From positions 28,495,525-28,559,524 of the forward strand of contig NC_058159.1 of NCBI RefSeq assembly GCF_020080835.1: DNA of 64,000 bases. Direction: 5' to 3'. This DNA comes from Cotesia glomerata (taxonomy: Eukaryota > Arthropoda > Insecta > Hymenoptera > Braconidae). Positions 50,446 to 62,025 of the stretch are shown here, one piece after another. Position 1 is the stretch's first letter. Each line of letters begins with the position of its first letter. Position numbers and translations under genes: made by a program. The notes beneath the pieces are model-generated. The model had not been told where the DNA came from. It was given only the letters and a program-made list of their open reading frames with translations, and ran no database searches.

Positions 50446-50696
50446 CCCTAGACTGGTCACCCTATGAGCGTGACGCCGCGCTCAATTATATTTTGTTTAT
50501 TACATCTTCAATATTTACTAAAATTATTCAAAAAAATTTGAATTTGTTCCTTGAACATTTTAGAATATATTAATAATTTTTTCAAACATCTTCGAAAACG
50601 TTAAATTGCTGAAAAAAAATTTCTTAAAAAAATTTGCGGGGCTTTCCTCATCGCTTGACCAGAGTCGTTAGGTCACGTTTGTTGACCAGTCTAGGG
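50446..50696. mobile_element. piggyBac-type MITE, 251 bp
   Basis: Ends CCCTAGACTGGTCA and TGACCAGTCTAGGG, flanked by TTAA on the left and TTGA on the right (one substitution from TTAA). CCCTAG ends with a TTAA target are the hallmark of piggyBac. No transposase inside. Confidence 0.88.
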
Positions 50697-52159
50697 TTGA
50701 TAAGCTTTAAAAATTTTATTCAAATCATTTTTGAATTGCAGTAATACCGACTTTGAAACAATAGATTTGATAGTTACGCGTTTCAGTTTTAGTCTAGACG
50801 AAGGTATTAATTTTAAAAAATTTATAATTAAAAAATTATGAATTTTTATTAAATTTAATAACTTTTGTTTTTAAATTATCCAAATTAATAGTAAAAAAAT
50901 TCATTAATTTCCCAAAAAAAATTTTTTTAAACAATTTCTTCAGAATTTTATACCAAAAAAAAAAAAAAACAAAAATGAATATCTTAAAAATTCTCATTAA
51001 TTAATTTTTAATCTAAAAAGAATAAAAATAAATTTCATGATTAATTAAAAAATTACAAATACTTCAAAGTATTATTAAAAAATCAATACCCCAAATTATT
51101 TTTTTTTTATTTATTTAAAAAAACACTTATAGAAATAAAACATCTTCAAAAGGATTTTTATTAAAAACTTGTTTACCTCTTACTCGTTATTGTTTTTCAA
51201 AGGACAAGATAAGGGTTACCGAGAAGATATTTCGTGAAAATGTGATAGAGAAGAATCAACAAACTGTTGGAGGATGAAACGAAGAGGTAAATAGAAATGA
51301 TCCAATGGTATCATTTATACAAGAAAGGAGCTGGCTTCCGTCCAGATGTCTACACAGGAATTTACAACCGTCTATTTGTACTCACATCGCAATATCACAT
51401 CATTTATTTTTATTTTATTTATACTTTCGTTGTCAACCACCTTGCCAGTACCTTCGCTTTTTAATCCAACAAACAATTGTTGGTTCAGCCACTAAACTAA
51501 ATTTATTATTATCATTATTTTTTTATTTCCACACCACTGGCTCTTTACGCAAATTATGGTTTTACTCGAATTTGGCGTTTTAGCTGTCACTGGCATGCTA
51601 AATTATTATATTGACAAACGTTCTGTTAAATTAATGAAAAATATAACAGATGACTAGAGTTTATCAAATTTATTTCGTTCAATATAATAAATAATAAATA
51701 ATAACAACCTTTTTACTCCATTAAATACAAATCGGCTAGGCCATTTTTTTAAAATTATATCATATACACAATAATAATAAATTTTCTCGATATTTTTCGA
51801 GAAAATGCTTCTCGTTAGATTCAGGTCACTGGTTGTGTTACGATGGAAGTAGTTTTTTTAAAAATTTAGCGGTTAGAAATGAAAAATGGAAAAAATGCCA
51901 ATCCAATTACATAGACGGAAAATTTTTCTTTGAGGGTAGGCATTTTACTGAAAAGTTTTAATAAGAAAAAAAAGACCATTGGGCAGCGGAAATGGAAGTA
52001 AATTTTAAAAATGAAAAAAACATATTTTTCATTAAATAATATTAATAATAATATACAATTTCTGTTACAATAAAACAGTGACATCAAAAAGAATGCAAAA
52101 GTAAAATTTTATTAAATCTGTCTGAGAAAGTAAGTAATTTTTAGCCGAGACTGATAGTG
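50697..52159. other. AT-rich unique DNA, no gene seen
   Basis: The frame at 51305-51583 is somewhat less AT-rich but has no domain or splice context. Homopolymer runs are common. No partnered repeats found. Confidence 0.4.
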
Positions 52160-52244
52160 AGCCATGCAAATTGAAGTTTATTTGATAAACTTTCAGATGC
52201 AATTTACAAAAATTTCACAAGTTGTTGCATTCGTTAGTTATTTT

Positions 52245-52280
<36 letters not shown>

Positions 52281-52633
52281 ATTGCCAATTTTTAAGGATT
52301 TTGAAGAATTCAAATTTTTGTAATTCCTAAACTATTTAATTACAAAAAAATATCTAACTATGGAAAATGAAGCTTGCTTAATAAACTTTCAGATGCAATT
52401 TACAGAAATTAAATAGGATATCGCGTTCACTTGTTATTGCACGGCAATACGATAAAAGTGAAAATTTTTGTGATTTTCAAAAATTTTGGAATTGCTGTCA
52501 TTCCTAAACTATTTCATTTAGAAAAATAATTAAGTATGCAAATTGAAGCTTATTAAAAAAGCTTTCAGATGCAATTTACAGAAATTTGATTTGATATCGC
52601 ATTTAATTGTTATTGCACGGAAATACGATAAAA
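52160..52633 (+). repeat. Tandem ~185-bp units
   Basis: Three diverged units marked by aaactttcagatgcaattta at about 52186, 52388 and 52557, each followed by ttattgcacgg and aatacgataaaa in the later two. The first unit contains a run of about 30 A (52247-52275). The third unit is cut by the TIR element 52634-53124 and continues after it. Confidence 0.75.
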
Positions 52634-53124
52634 CACTGAGAGAAAAAATATGGTCAACTGAACTAGGAAAATCTAGTTAAATAGCATCACCACTATTTAA
52701 TTGCAGTTCTTGTACCTTACATTATTTATTATATTGAACCCCAATAGATAGTTACTTGAACTATTTTCAGTTAAATATCAGCTTAATAGCCATCTTGATT
52801 AACTTTAACTCAGAAAACAGAAAAAATAATTCGGATTGCTCGGACCGGGAATCGAACTCGGATCTTTTGGCTACGCACTAAGGGCTCTTCCAGTTTAGCT
52901 ATCTGAGACGTCGTCCGTAAAAACCTTTCAGTCACCTAATAACTTTTTGTTTAACACGATGACAAAAACATATTTATTAAAATATAGTCGATATAACTAT
53001 TTATCAATAGTTACTTAAACTAATGCATAGTTTGAGTAACTACAAAAAAAAAGCTCAGAAAACTATATTTTCATAATTATGATGTTATAATTCAGTTAAC
53101 TATGCACTTTTTTCTCACTTAAGT
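52634..53124. mobile_element. TIR element, CACTGAGAGAAAAAATATGG left end, with a tRNA-like insert
   Basis: Left end CACTGAGAGAAAAAATATGG and right end gcacttttttctcacttaag are imperfect inverted repeats; words such as caactgaac, cagttaacta recur inside. The tandem-repeat host (cgataaaagtgaaaattt at 52449) shows roughly where it inserted, but the exact right boundary is ambiguous by a few bases. It contains a minus-strand tRNA-like sequence. Confidence 0.65.
52838..52908 (-). pseudogene. tRNA-like sequence, anticodon CGT, SINE-head-like
   Basis: On the minus strand it parallels the 47689 sequence nearly base for base: A-box TAGCTAAACTGG, B-box AGTTCGATTCC, loop TGCGTAG (anticodon CGT, G at position 33). 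The anticodon stem has two mismatches. It is followed by a T6 run. It sits inside a TIR element. Confidence 0.55.
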
Positions 53125-53285
53125 GAAAATTTTAAAAAATTTTTGAATTGCTCTAATTTCTAAACTAATCGACAGATTTGGCTCATCTTAGAACTTAACC
53201 TCAGAAATCATCCTAAAAAAGAGTAAGGTACCCGCGGGTAATAAGGCCTGTCGGATAATAAGGCCTAAATGATAGAAATGATATT

Positions 53286-53934
53286 TGGGTCATTTCATGT
53301 CAATGAAATGAATAACCAATAATAAAAAAATACCATTAATGTTTTTTTTCTCATCATTATGCCACTAAATGAAATTTCAACTGTTCAAAATATCAAAATT
53401 ACGCGATTTGCCAAACTTGATTAAGATAATAATAAAAAAAAAAATTTTAAGAAAAATTTTTTTTTTAACAAATTTAAAAAATTCATATTTTTGAAAAAAC
53501 AAAAAACACAGTTCTAAAAATTTAAGGATCTTTTGAGATTGGTACAAGGTAGTATACAAAAAAATTTGAGCGAAAAATTTATAGTCGACCGTCATTTTTG
53601 ACGATTTTCAAAAATTCAAAATTTGACAAATTTTGCATTTTTTGGAATTTTTTTCCAAAATATTTTTTTTTCAATAGCTTCAAGTGTCCTCTTTCAAACA
53701 AACGAAAGTCGACTCCTGTATCTATAATAGCGTTCGAGATATTACAAAAACAAAATTGAAAAACTGGAAAAATCGCGAAATTTTAAATTTGCATATCTTT
53801 TGAAAAAAAATTTTTTATTTTTTTTTCCTTTGGCAGAACTTCGTTATATGATAAAAGAAAACTTCTGACCAAAATTTGTCCAAATCGAAAGGGGTCGATT
53901 CCAACTATTGGTCGATTTGACATGGAATGACCCA
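53286..53934. mobile_element. TIR element, TGGGTCATT termini
   Basis: Left end TGGGTCATTTCATGTCAA and right end gacatggaatgaccca are inverted repeats. The interior is AT-rich and non-coding. Nested in 53226-54772. To my knowledge sequences with this terminus are common in insect genomes; superfamily not assigned here. Confidence 0.7.
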
Positions 53935-53973
53935 TTTAAAATAACCGTTTCCGCTAAAGGCTTCTCTAGTATA

Positions 53974-54045
53974 GACCGGATAGCTCAAATGGTAGAGTAG
54001 CCGACATGTCTTCGGAAGGTTCTGGGTTCGAATCCCAGTCCGAGC
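53974..54045 (+). pseudogene. tRNA-like sequence, anticodon TGT, SINE-head-like
   Basis: Cloverleaf: D arm GCTC/GAGT, anticodon stem with 4 of 5 pairs and loop CATGTCT (anticodon TGT, Thr; position 33 is A instead of U), T stem CTGGG/CCCAG. The acceptor has two mismatches. A-box TAGCTCAAATGG and B-box GGTTCGAATCC are intact, with a T6 run at 54057. The downstream segment repeats aatgtggaacgcttcacg twice (54155 and 54222). Confidence 0.55.
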
Positions 54046-54860
54046 TATCTAATAATTTTTTCTCGCATATTCTATAAACTCACATTAAGATGATCCTCTC
54101 CACATTCCTTTCTCAGTCCTTTCCTACCAATATCCTGTTACGTGAATGTGGAACGCTTCACGTAATAATTACCGTAACTCCTATTCTTTCCCGCTTCACA
54201 GCATTATTTATATTTATAAAAATGTGGAACGCTTCACGATTTTGCGTGTTATAAAAGACTATGCCGTATAGCATAGAAATGTCGCTAAAAGCTTATAGAG
54301 TCCCGATGTAACGTTCATTGTCTTCTATATTTCATCATCCGTAATATGCTAAAGTAGCGCAGAAGAATTTCTCAAAAACGGTTTGAGCAAATGATAAGCA
54401 TTTTTTATAATTTGATATTTAATAATTTAAAATCATTGTTCTAATTTTTATCAGCATCTTAAAAAGTATTGTTGCTAAATTTGAGTGATGATTGATCTCT
54501 AATACCAATTTTATTAAATATAGTATAACTATTGCCAGTATGTTTAACCCGCAGGCCTTATTACCCTACTGTAGTAAAATAAGGCCTATTCGCAAGGTTT
54601 TTGAAAAAATTTAATTTTGTATTTATTTATGGTGAAAATTACCATTACTCCATTATATTTTGTCGCTAATATATTAATATAAAAATTAATGTTACATTTC
54701 AGTAATTAAATACAATATTTTTAATTTTTTTCAAAATCTCCCTTAGCTAGGCCTTTTTACCCGCCGGTACCTTATGTTACGTTTTATTGAAATCCGTATT
54801 AGAATTGCGAGAGTTAGAGAAGAGACAAGGCCGATTATATCGTATATATTTACATATATA

Positions 54861-56485
54861 CACTGATAGAAGGATTTAGTTTTATTTAATAAGATTTAGT
54901 AACAGATACTAAATGATTTAGTAACAAACCTTTCATTACTAAATATTTAGTAATAGGTACTAAATTGTTTATTAAAGCCCATTTAGTTCCACCAAATAAA
55001 TATTTAGTAGTATTTAACAAATGATTTATTGCTACTCAATAAATCGTTTATTAGTATCAAAGAAATTAATTTTTTAACTAATTTTAGCGTGTAACCTAAC
55101 TTTTTAACTTAAAATAAATAAAAATAATTAGAATAAATAATTTTAAGTAAAAATATAAGGTATTATAAAGAAAAGAATCTCATTAAATTATATTTTTTTG
55201 TTTGAGACATTTATAAAATTTAAAATTAAACAAATTTTTAACATATCAATAATAGATAAATTAAAAATGTAAACTAAACTCCACTGAGAAAAGACATAAA
55301 TAGAAGACATTTATTGGGAGTATGTGTGTTTTTAAAGGTTTAATAAATCTCCCAAAATCGAGCTGAATAAAATAATCTAAGTTAGTGAATAGGTTATGTA
55401 TCACTAGCCGTTACCCGCCCGCTTCGCGTGGCGTACAATATACGCCAGGCGCGAAAAATATTAATTTTGTTATCTAACTACGTATACAAATACACGGAGT
55501 GATCATATAATGGTACATGATCATCTATTAGGGCTTTTACCTTATATAAAAATTTTTAATTTTTTTTATATTTAATGCCTTCTTATTATCCTTTAGGAAT
55601 TGAATTTTATAATTTTTTAATTAACGCCCACGCAAGGATTTGTGAGGGTGGCATTTCATAAAATTCATTCTTTACAGCTCAAAAACTCCAAAAAAATCAA
55701 TCTGGCCAAGTTTCAATCCCTAGCTGCTACAGATTAAAAGGTACAATTTCTTTTAATTTTACGCCCACGCACGGACATGTGGGGGTAGAATTTAATGAAA
55801 TTTATTCTTAACAGCTCAAAAACGCCAAAAAAGCATTCTGGCCATGTTTCAAAGTATTAATAGCTATAGATTGAAATTTACGAATTTTTTCTTAATTTGA
55901 CGCCCACGCACGGGCACGCCAGGGGGGTGGAATGTCACAGAATTCGTTTTTAAAAAATTTCTAAATGTAATTTGAAACATTCTGACCAAGTTTTGAACTA
56001 TTAAAAGCCATAATTGAAAAATATGAATTTTTTTTCGTGAACACCCCCGCAACCCCCCTTGTGGGTGGAATTTCGTGAAATCCGTTCTTAGCTGACCTCT
56101 ACTTGGCAAAAGGAATATTCCTGCCAAATTTCAAGTCTCTAGGTCTTATAGTTCCAGAGATATCGTGATGAGTGACTATCTATATCTATAGAAAGTCTCC
56201 TATATATATATATATATATATATAGATATAAACATTAGAATTAAAACATAGCCATCTACCGACAATACTTGCCAAAGAAATATTTAGTACCTGTTACTAA
56301 ATATTATTTGGTGGAACTAAATATTTATTTTCATGTAATAAGGCTTTGTTCATATAAATAAATCATTTATTAAACTGCAACAAATATTATTGATGGGTAC
56401 AAAATATTTGTTTCTCCCAAATAAATGAATAAAAATTTTTTTACTAAATCAGTTTAGTACTCCGTACTAAATCCTTCTATCAGTG
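54861..56485. mobile_element. TIR element of the CACTGATAG family with a Helitron inside
   Basis: Ends CACTGATAGAAGGATTTAG and ctaaatccttctatcagtg with TA on both sides. Without the Helitron it is 802 bp, against 803 bp for its twin at 32221-33023, and very similar throughout. Confidence 0.93.
55404..56226 (-). mobile_element. Non-autonomous Helitron, family B copy 2
   Basis: Minus-strand element of 823 bp, TC...CTAG, inserted between A and T in the host (gtatca|tataaac; the twin host reads atatcacataaac). From gtatacaaataca to the 5' end it is nearly identical to 13582-14398, including an 87-codon minus frame that is identical in both and that I regard as an accident of recent copying. The 3'-terminal hairpin CGCCACGCGAAGCGGGCG is intact. 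Confidence 0.92.
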
Positions 56486-56487
56486 TA

Positions 56488-58848
56488 TCGATGGTTTTCT
56501 GACGCAAAACCTCGTATCTCAAAAATGACGATTTTGGAGACGAGGTGAAAAATAGCTTATAAAAAATTAATATTCATCTAAAAACAATATTTATCAATTG
56601 TATTTTCTAAAAAATACTATCGGATTTATTATAAATCTGGTTAAAATTTTTTTTCAGTAACGCGTTTATAATTAATTATTAATTTTTCAGTTGAACCTTT
56701 TCATGTTCAAAAATCGAGATACGTGGTTGCGTTAGAAAATCCTCGATACTTATATATAAATACATACATACATAAACTTTTGAACCATATGCATTTTCTG
56801 AATAATTGACGAGCTGAGTCGAAATATCGCAAAATTTTTCGAAAGTTCCGTCATGAGGACCAATGTAATAGTTAGATTTCTATGAAATCTACTATAAAGT
56901 ATAATTTAATGGTAAAAAAAATTTTTTTTTCGGTAAATATGTAATTTTTTGGATGTTAAAAATAATTTTTTGAATGGGTAAAAAGTTTTGTCGTAAAAAC
57001 CCGAGTGTAAATTTAAAATAAATATAAAATACTTGTGGTTTAAGAGTAAGAAAAAAGTTAAGTTGTAAAATAAATATTGTTTATTGTGCAATAGTTTTTA
57101 GTTTTGATAAGAAATCCCAGTGTACAACCGCAATGCGCCCTCGAGCGAAATAAACAAATGACACGTAGAAACTCGGTAGTTTATGATTGCCACTTATTTT
57201 TACAGTTTTGATATTTTTTCTGTTAAACATACGACTCGTTGATACTTTATGGGTGAAACTCGCAAATAAACTGTAAAAATAATTTCTTTGGCAAGTAAAA
57301 CATTATTAAAAATAAAATTCTTAAGAATAAAAGTTATTTTCAAGCGACAATTAAAATGAAGTACCCGGTTACAATTTATTAGGTTTCAAAAATTATAAAA
57401 TAAAAAAGTTAAAACTATGAAATGCGAAAAGTATTTTTCTCTATCAATCTTTTATTCTCTGACATTAAATAATAACGCGCTGAGTCAGTAAATGTCGAGA
57501 TAAAATACATTCGACAATGTAGAGTAAACAACAAAAGTTTTCTCGCCGTTGAAAACTTTCGATACTGAAAATAAAAGAGAAATAAAAAAAAAATATAAAG
57601 CTTCCATTTTGCATCTATTTAAAAGAATAAAATAGAAAGGAAGAACAACAAATAAATAAAATAGAAATAAAAAATATATGTATATATTTATACAAATAAA
57701 AACAAAGCTAAATTCTGTTAAACATAAATAATGTTAAACTTTGCAACTCCGATAAAAAATGTATCGTTTATTTTCACAAAGCTTTTTTCAATGAATAGCT
57801 AGAAAAAAAAATAAAAAAACTGGGTAAAATTTTTTCCTTTTTTCAGAAAAAATTCCTCAAATTAGTTACAAAAAAATTTTAAAATTCACTCGTGCAAATA
57901 AATTTTTAATTAACATAATTAAAGCTGAGATTTTATACTCAGAATACTCTGTTGATTTTTAAGTTTTATTTTTAGTTCTTTACGACGGAGTAATTGTATT
58001 TGCAAACTGTACATTTTACAGTCAAAAAAATTTGTTCAAGACATAAAATTCGTAATTTCGAATCAACACAGAATAAAATTTAGAAATAAAATGTAGTAAA
58101 TTTTATAGGAAACATTGCACAAGTTTACTTTCTGGAAATAAAATATATTTGCATAATAAAGCACGCATTTAAATTATCGATAAATAAAATTTTATTAACT
58201 ATCACAATTTTATTTCAGTCTTTTTATTAAAAATAAATCGATTATTAATATTGAATAATCAAATAAAAATTTAATATTATAAAAAAACTAAGCCTGTGAT
58301 TTAAATAATTCAAAAGATTTATTTACGGTTATATTTGTTTACGGTTCATATAAAATTTTCAATTTATAATCGAGTATTAAATATTAAATATTTAATTAAA
58401 TAATAAATTTTATCTCATCCAAGGCAATTTTACTTTTAAAGTGATAATAAATCAAATACAGTTGAGAATAAAGCGACACTTGTCGGGGTTTTAATCAACA
58501 CATATTTTTAGTAAATAAAATTTCAATATTGTAAACTAATAAAATTGTATTAAAGAGATATTAAATTATAAACTTGATGAAATTCTTGTTTATATTCCAG
58601 AATAATATATTAATTTTGCATTTATTGATCCAATAAATAAAACTAATTAAATTCAAGCAAAATAAAATTTTATTATTACTAACTAATTTTTTTGGCAAAG
58701 TTCAACACTTTTTATTCCCGAGAAATAAATTTCTCTGAGTGTAAATGTAAAATTAATTTAAAATGTAAGGATGAAAAATTATATCATTTTTTTTCTGTAA
58801 ACACGAATAGGTAACATGCAAGATTATTATTCAAAAGTTAATTTCGTG
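56488..58848. other. AT-rich DNA with one repeat fragment
   Basis: 56490-56892 holds a fragment ending atttctatgaaatctac that resembles the 3' part of the insert at 40191-41117, and a short inverted pair (cgatggttttctgacgcaaa at 56488 against its complement near 56732-56750). The rest to 58848 is unique, AT-rich and without a supported gene. Confidence 0.45.
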
Positions 58849-58850
58849 TA

Positions 58851-59818
58851 CACGGAGAGAAATTTATAAGAACCTTTCAAAAAATTATGGGAATGGTTCC
58901 TATAATAAAATGATCATAAAAGGTATCAATCCTATGCTCATTATGGGAACCATACCCATAATTTATTGGAAACGTTACTGTACAATAATGAAATAGCTTC
59001 AATATATTACGGGAATGTTTCCTAGAATATTATAGGAATGGTTCCTATAATATTATGGGAATGATGCACATGATAATAGAAAAATGTTTGTTCATAATAA
59101 TAAAGCAATCACTTTAAAAATATAAAGTAATTATTATATATTTTTTTGCTAATAAATTTTTTTTTGTAAACAAAAATTGGTCTTTCACTAGAGTGAAAAA
59201 ATTTTTTTTTCATAATTTTTATTCACGTGTGTACTTAATCTTGAATTGTTTATTCCAACTCAGTTATTATTGTGTTAAATAATATTGAAATTCTCACTAT
59301 ACAATTAGAGGAGCAAAATAGATATGGAAATTCATTGTTTATTTTTACAATTTCATTTTATTTTTAAAACAAATTATTTATTTACAATACACAATTACAC
59401 ACGTTGAATATTTATTAAATCCACCTTTTGGGTATGTAACTTTTATTATTTATATGAACAAGATTACTTATTTTACATATTTCAAATGATGTTATTGGGA
59501 AGCAAGTAAAATTATCGAAATTACTAATAATTTCAAATGCTTCAAAGTGGTCATCGAAGTCACAAATAACTTGAGTTTTAATGATAAATATCTTAATATT
59601 ATTAGGCATCATCACTATAATATTATAGGGATGGTTCCTATAATATTATAGGGATGGTTCCTATAATTATAGGAACCATTTCCATAGTTATAGTAATTGG
59701 TAACATTTCCAAAAAATGATGGGTACAATTCCCATAATTTAAGTAATCGCTCCTAAAATGGTATAGGAAAACATTTAATTAAAATTATGGGAATGATTCT
59801 TATATTTTTCTCTCCTTG
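58851..59818. mobile_element. TIR element, CACGGAGAGAAA termini, uninterrupted copy
   Basis: Ends CACGGAGAGAAATTTATAAG and ttttctctccttg, TA on both sides. Repeats the phrase attatgggaatggttccta many times. It serves as empty-site reference for both insertions in 30592-33833. It is non-coding. Confidence 0.88.
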
Positions 59819-59824
59819 TAGCTA

Positions 59825-61153
59825 CACGGTGAGAAATTTCTGTAGAAATTTACTATGCATACATAATAAGACTGAACCTTAATGACTCAATTCAAAATAT
59901 TACCATAAAAATTTAAGAATATCATATTGTACCAATCAATATTTACTAAGGACCATAGTAAATTTGACCATGCAACTGTTACATAAACATATATAAAAAA
60001 TTTTCGTAAACTGACAGAACAAACACTGTTAGTGTGCTTAAAACTTTTCATTATAGTTTCATAGTAAAATTTTTGTTGCTCAGTCGACAATAAAAATTTA
60101 TAAAAAAGTTTCACATTTAGTCACGTGTACTCGGTTTAAATTTAAAATTGTGACTATGAAATTTTCAAATGTCCCATAGTAAACGTATGCGCGTCAGTCG
60201 CGACGCGCGCTCTTTCATTTTTTCGTGCTGCTTTGTTTTGTCAACATAAGTCTACAGACGCTATCAGTAGTGGTTAACGGTGTTATGAAAATTGCAATAA
60301 ACATTAAGTTTTAAATAAATATTAGTTTATAAATCCATCAACACATGAATAGTTAATGAAATTTTGTAAGATTCATAAATAATAAAATATTTAATAATTT
60401 ACCGTGAAAAATTAAAATGAAAACAAAGATTTGATGGTTAACCTGCAACCGACACTTCTAATAATAATAAAAAATAATTTAAAAGTTATATATTGTGTTT
60501 ATAATTATTCATAATAAAATTAACTGCCAAAATAAATCCTACGTTCATTGTTAAAAATGAAAAAAAAAATTAAAAAAACTATATTTTAAAAAAATATTTT
60601 TAAAAATGATTGCAAACAAAAAAAATCTTGTTTGGTTTGATATTTTTTTTTGATTGCTAAAAAAATTTTTTACTCTAAAATTTTTTATTTTTCACAAACG
60701 TTTTCTTATTTTTTTTGCTATAGTACATTCGGAAATTTAAATTATTGCATATTTCATTTACTATGGTACATTTCAATTTCTACCATTTACTATGTCTGAT
60801 TTCATTTGTTTCGGAAATTACTATGGGCCATTGTAAAATTTTTTTTGCCCTCTGGGCGGAAAGTGGCAACTTTAGTCTCACTGCGCTAAACAAAGTTGCC
60901 GCTTTCCTCCTTCCTCGGACAAAAAAATATTATACAGCCCTTGGGAAGTAAAAAAGAAAACCTCAGATCACATGTTTGTTGACCTCGGCTTCGCCTCGGC
61001 CAACAATTACATGTGATCTGAGGCTTTTCTTATTTTCCTTCCCAAGGGGTGTAATATACTATATTCTGAGTCAATAAGGTTCACTAGTAATATGCACCAT
61101 TGTAATATCTAAAATCCATGCAGAATAAAAAATAATGGAAATTTCTCACCGTG
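59825..61153. mobile_element. TIR element, CACGGTGAGAAATTTC termini
   Basis: Ends CACGGTGAGAAATTTC and gaaatttctcaccgtg, TA on both sides. Only four bases (TA, gc) plus its own TA separate it from the previous element. The sub-terminal word tttactatg recurs. It carries a GC-rich hairpin half unit at 60841-61062. A patch at 60185-60245 is GC-rich (cgcgtcagtcgcgacgcgcg). Confidence 0.85.
60841..61062. mobile_element. GC-rich double-hairpin element, half unit (copy 4)
   Basis: Matches 11571-11798 in the same orientation, and the left part of 39444-40076 in inverted orientation: ccctctgggcggaaagtgg stem, then the long stem with cctcggcttcgcctcgg core, ending ggtgtaatatactat. It lies inside the TIR element 59825-61153. 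Confidence 0.8.
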
Positions 61154-62025
61154 TAGTTATTAAATTTTTAAAATAATTTATTATAAATGTAACAATCAAC
61201 AGTAAAAGGGCAAAAGAAGATTGTTATTAAGAAACAACAAATAAATAAAAAGAAAAAAAAGTAAATAAGACATAAAAGGTTGACCGAGGAGCTCGCGGCG
61301 ATTTTATAAAGCTTACCGGAAAATACATAGCGGAATAAAAAAGGAAAAATAAAAGTATGTAGTAGCATAAAAATGCCAAAGGCAGTGATGCGGATAAGAA
61401 ATAAAAAGCAAGAGAAAGAAGACAGAAGTTTTTTAATTGAACAAAACTCTCGCACCACTAGCTCCGACGACGATGACCAAGCTTGCAACTTGTCGCTCTA
61501 GATATAGTTATACTACAAGAGGTAGGATGAGAGTGTCCTTACGAGTTTTCCCCTTAATCTCAATCTTACTTTTTTCCCTTTTATAGGACACTACTCGATG
61601 CAACATTACCTCCCCGGTGTGTCCACCGACAAGAAGTACCGAGTGATAAATCCCGAGTTTCACCCGCGGCGTTTTGGTCTGGTTACCTCGAGCCTTTGTG
61701 TGACGGAGAAAAGAATCCACGGGGTGGAAAGGGAGAGTTAGAAAGAGAGGGTGAGGAATAAGAGAGTAAGGGCTGGTGATAAAGGCAGATCCGGGAAAAG
61801 AGGAACAAGAGGAGGTTTAACCTCTCGCGGCGGCGAAATATTAGCTTGTTCCCACGAACAAGGATATTCCCGAATAATTTTGTGACGTACGAGTTGCCGT
61901 TCACTCCGGGAATTTACTAACATTATATTGCTCTGTAAAATACAATATTCATAACTTTTCAGATTAGATAAAGGGCTCTTTCGTTATTTATGTCCTTTTT
62001 TTTAATTAAGGGAATTATTTTGTTT
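61154..62025. other. Unique GC-richer DNA, possible untranslated exon or regulatory region
   Basis: From about 61430 to 61925 composition is far less AT-rich than average and not repeated in the window (cacccgcggcgttttgg, aacctctcgcggcggcg). Several overlapping minus-strand frames exist but share no codon pattern or domain, so I do not call a gene. Confidence 0.4.

Larger units (their letters stand above)
53226..54772. mobile_element. TIR element, AGGTACCCGCGGG termini
   Basis: Ends AGGTACCCGCGGGTAATAAG and the imperfect complement (tttttacccgccggtacct), flanked by TA at 53224-53225 and 54773-54774. The word aataaggcct recurs at 53240, 53258 and 54583. It contains a second TIR element and a tRNA-like sequence with body. 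No transposase. Confidence 0.85.

Noticed and set aside
61508..61923. Overlapping minus-strand frames in a GC-richer stretch
   Set aside because: Three frames overlap without a dominant one, no domain or splice pattern seen; kept only as a GC-richer island.
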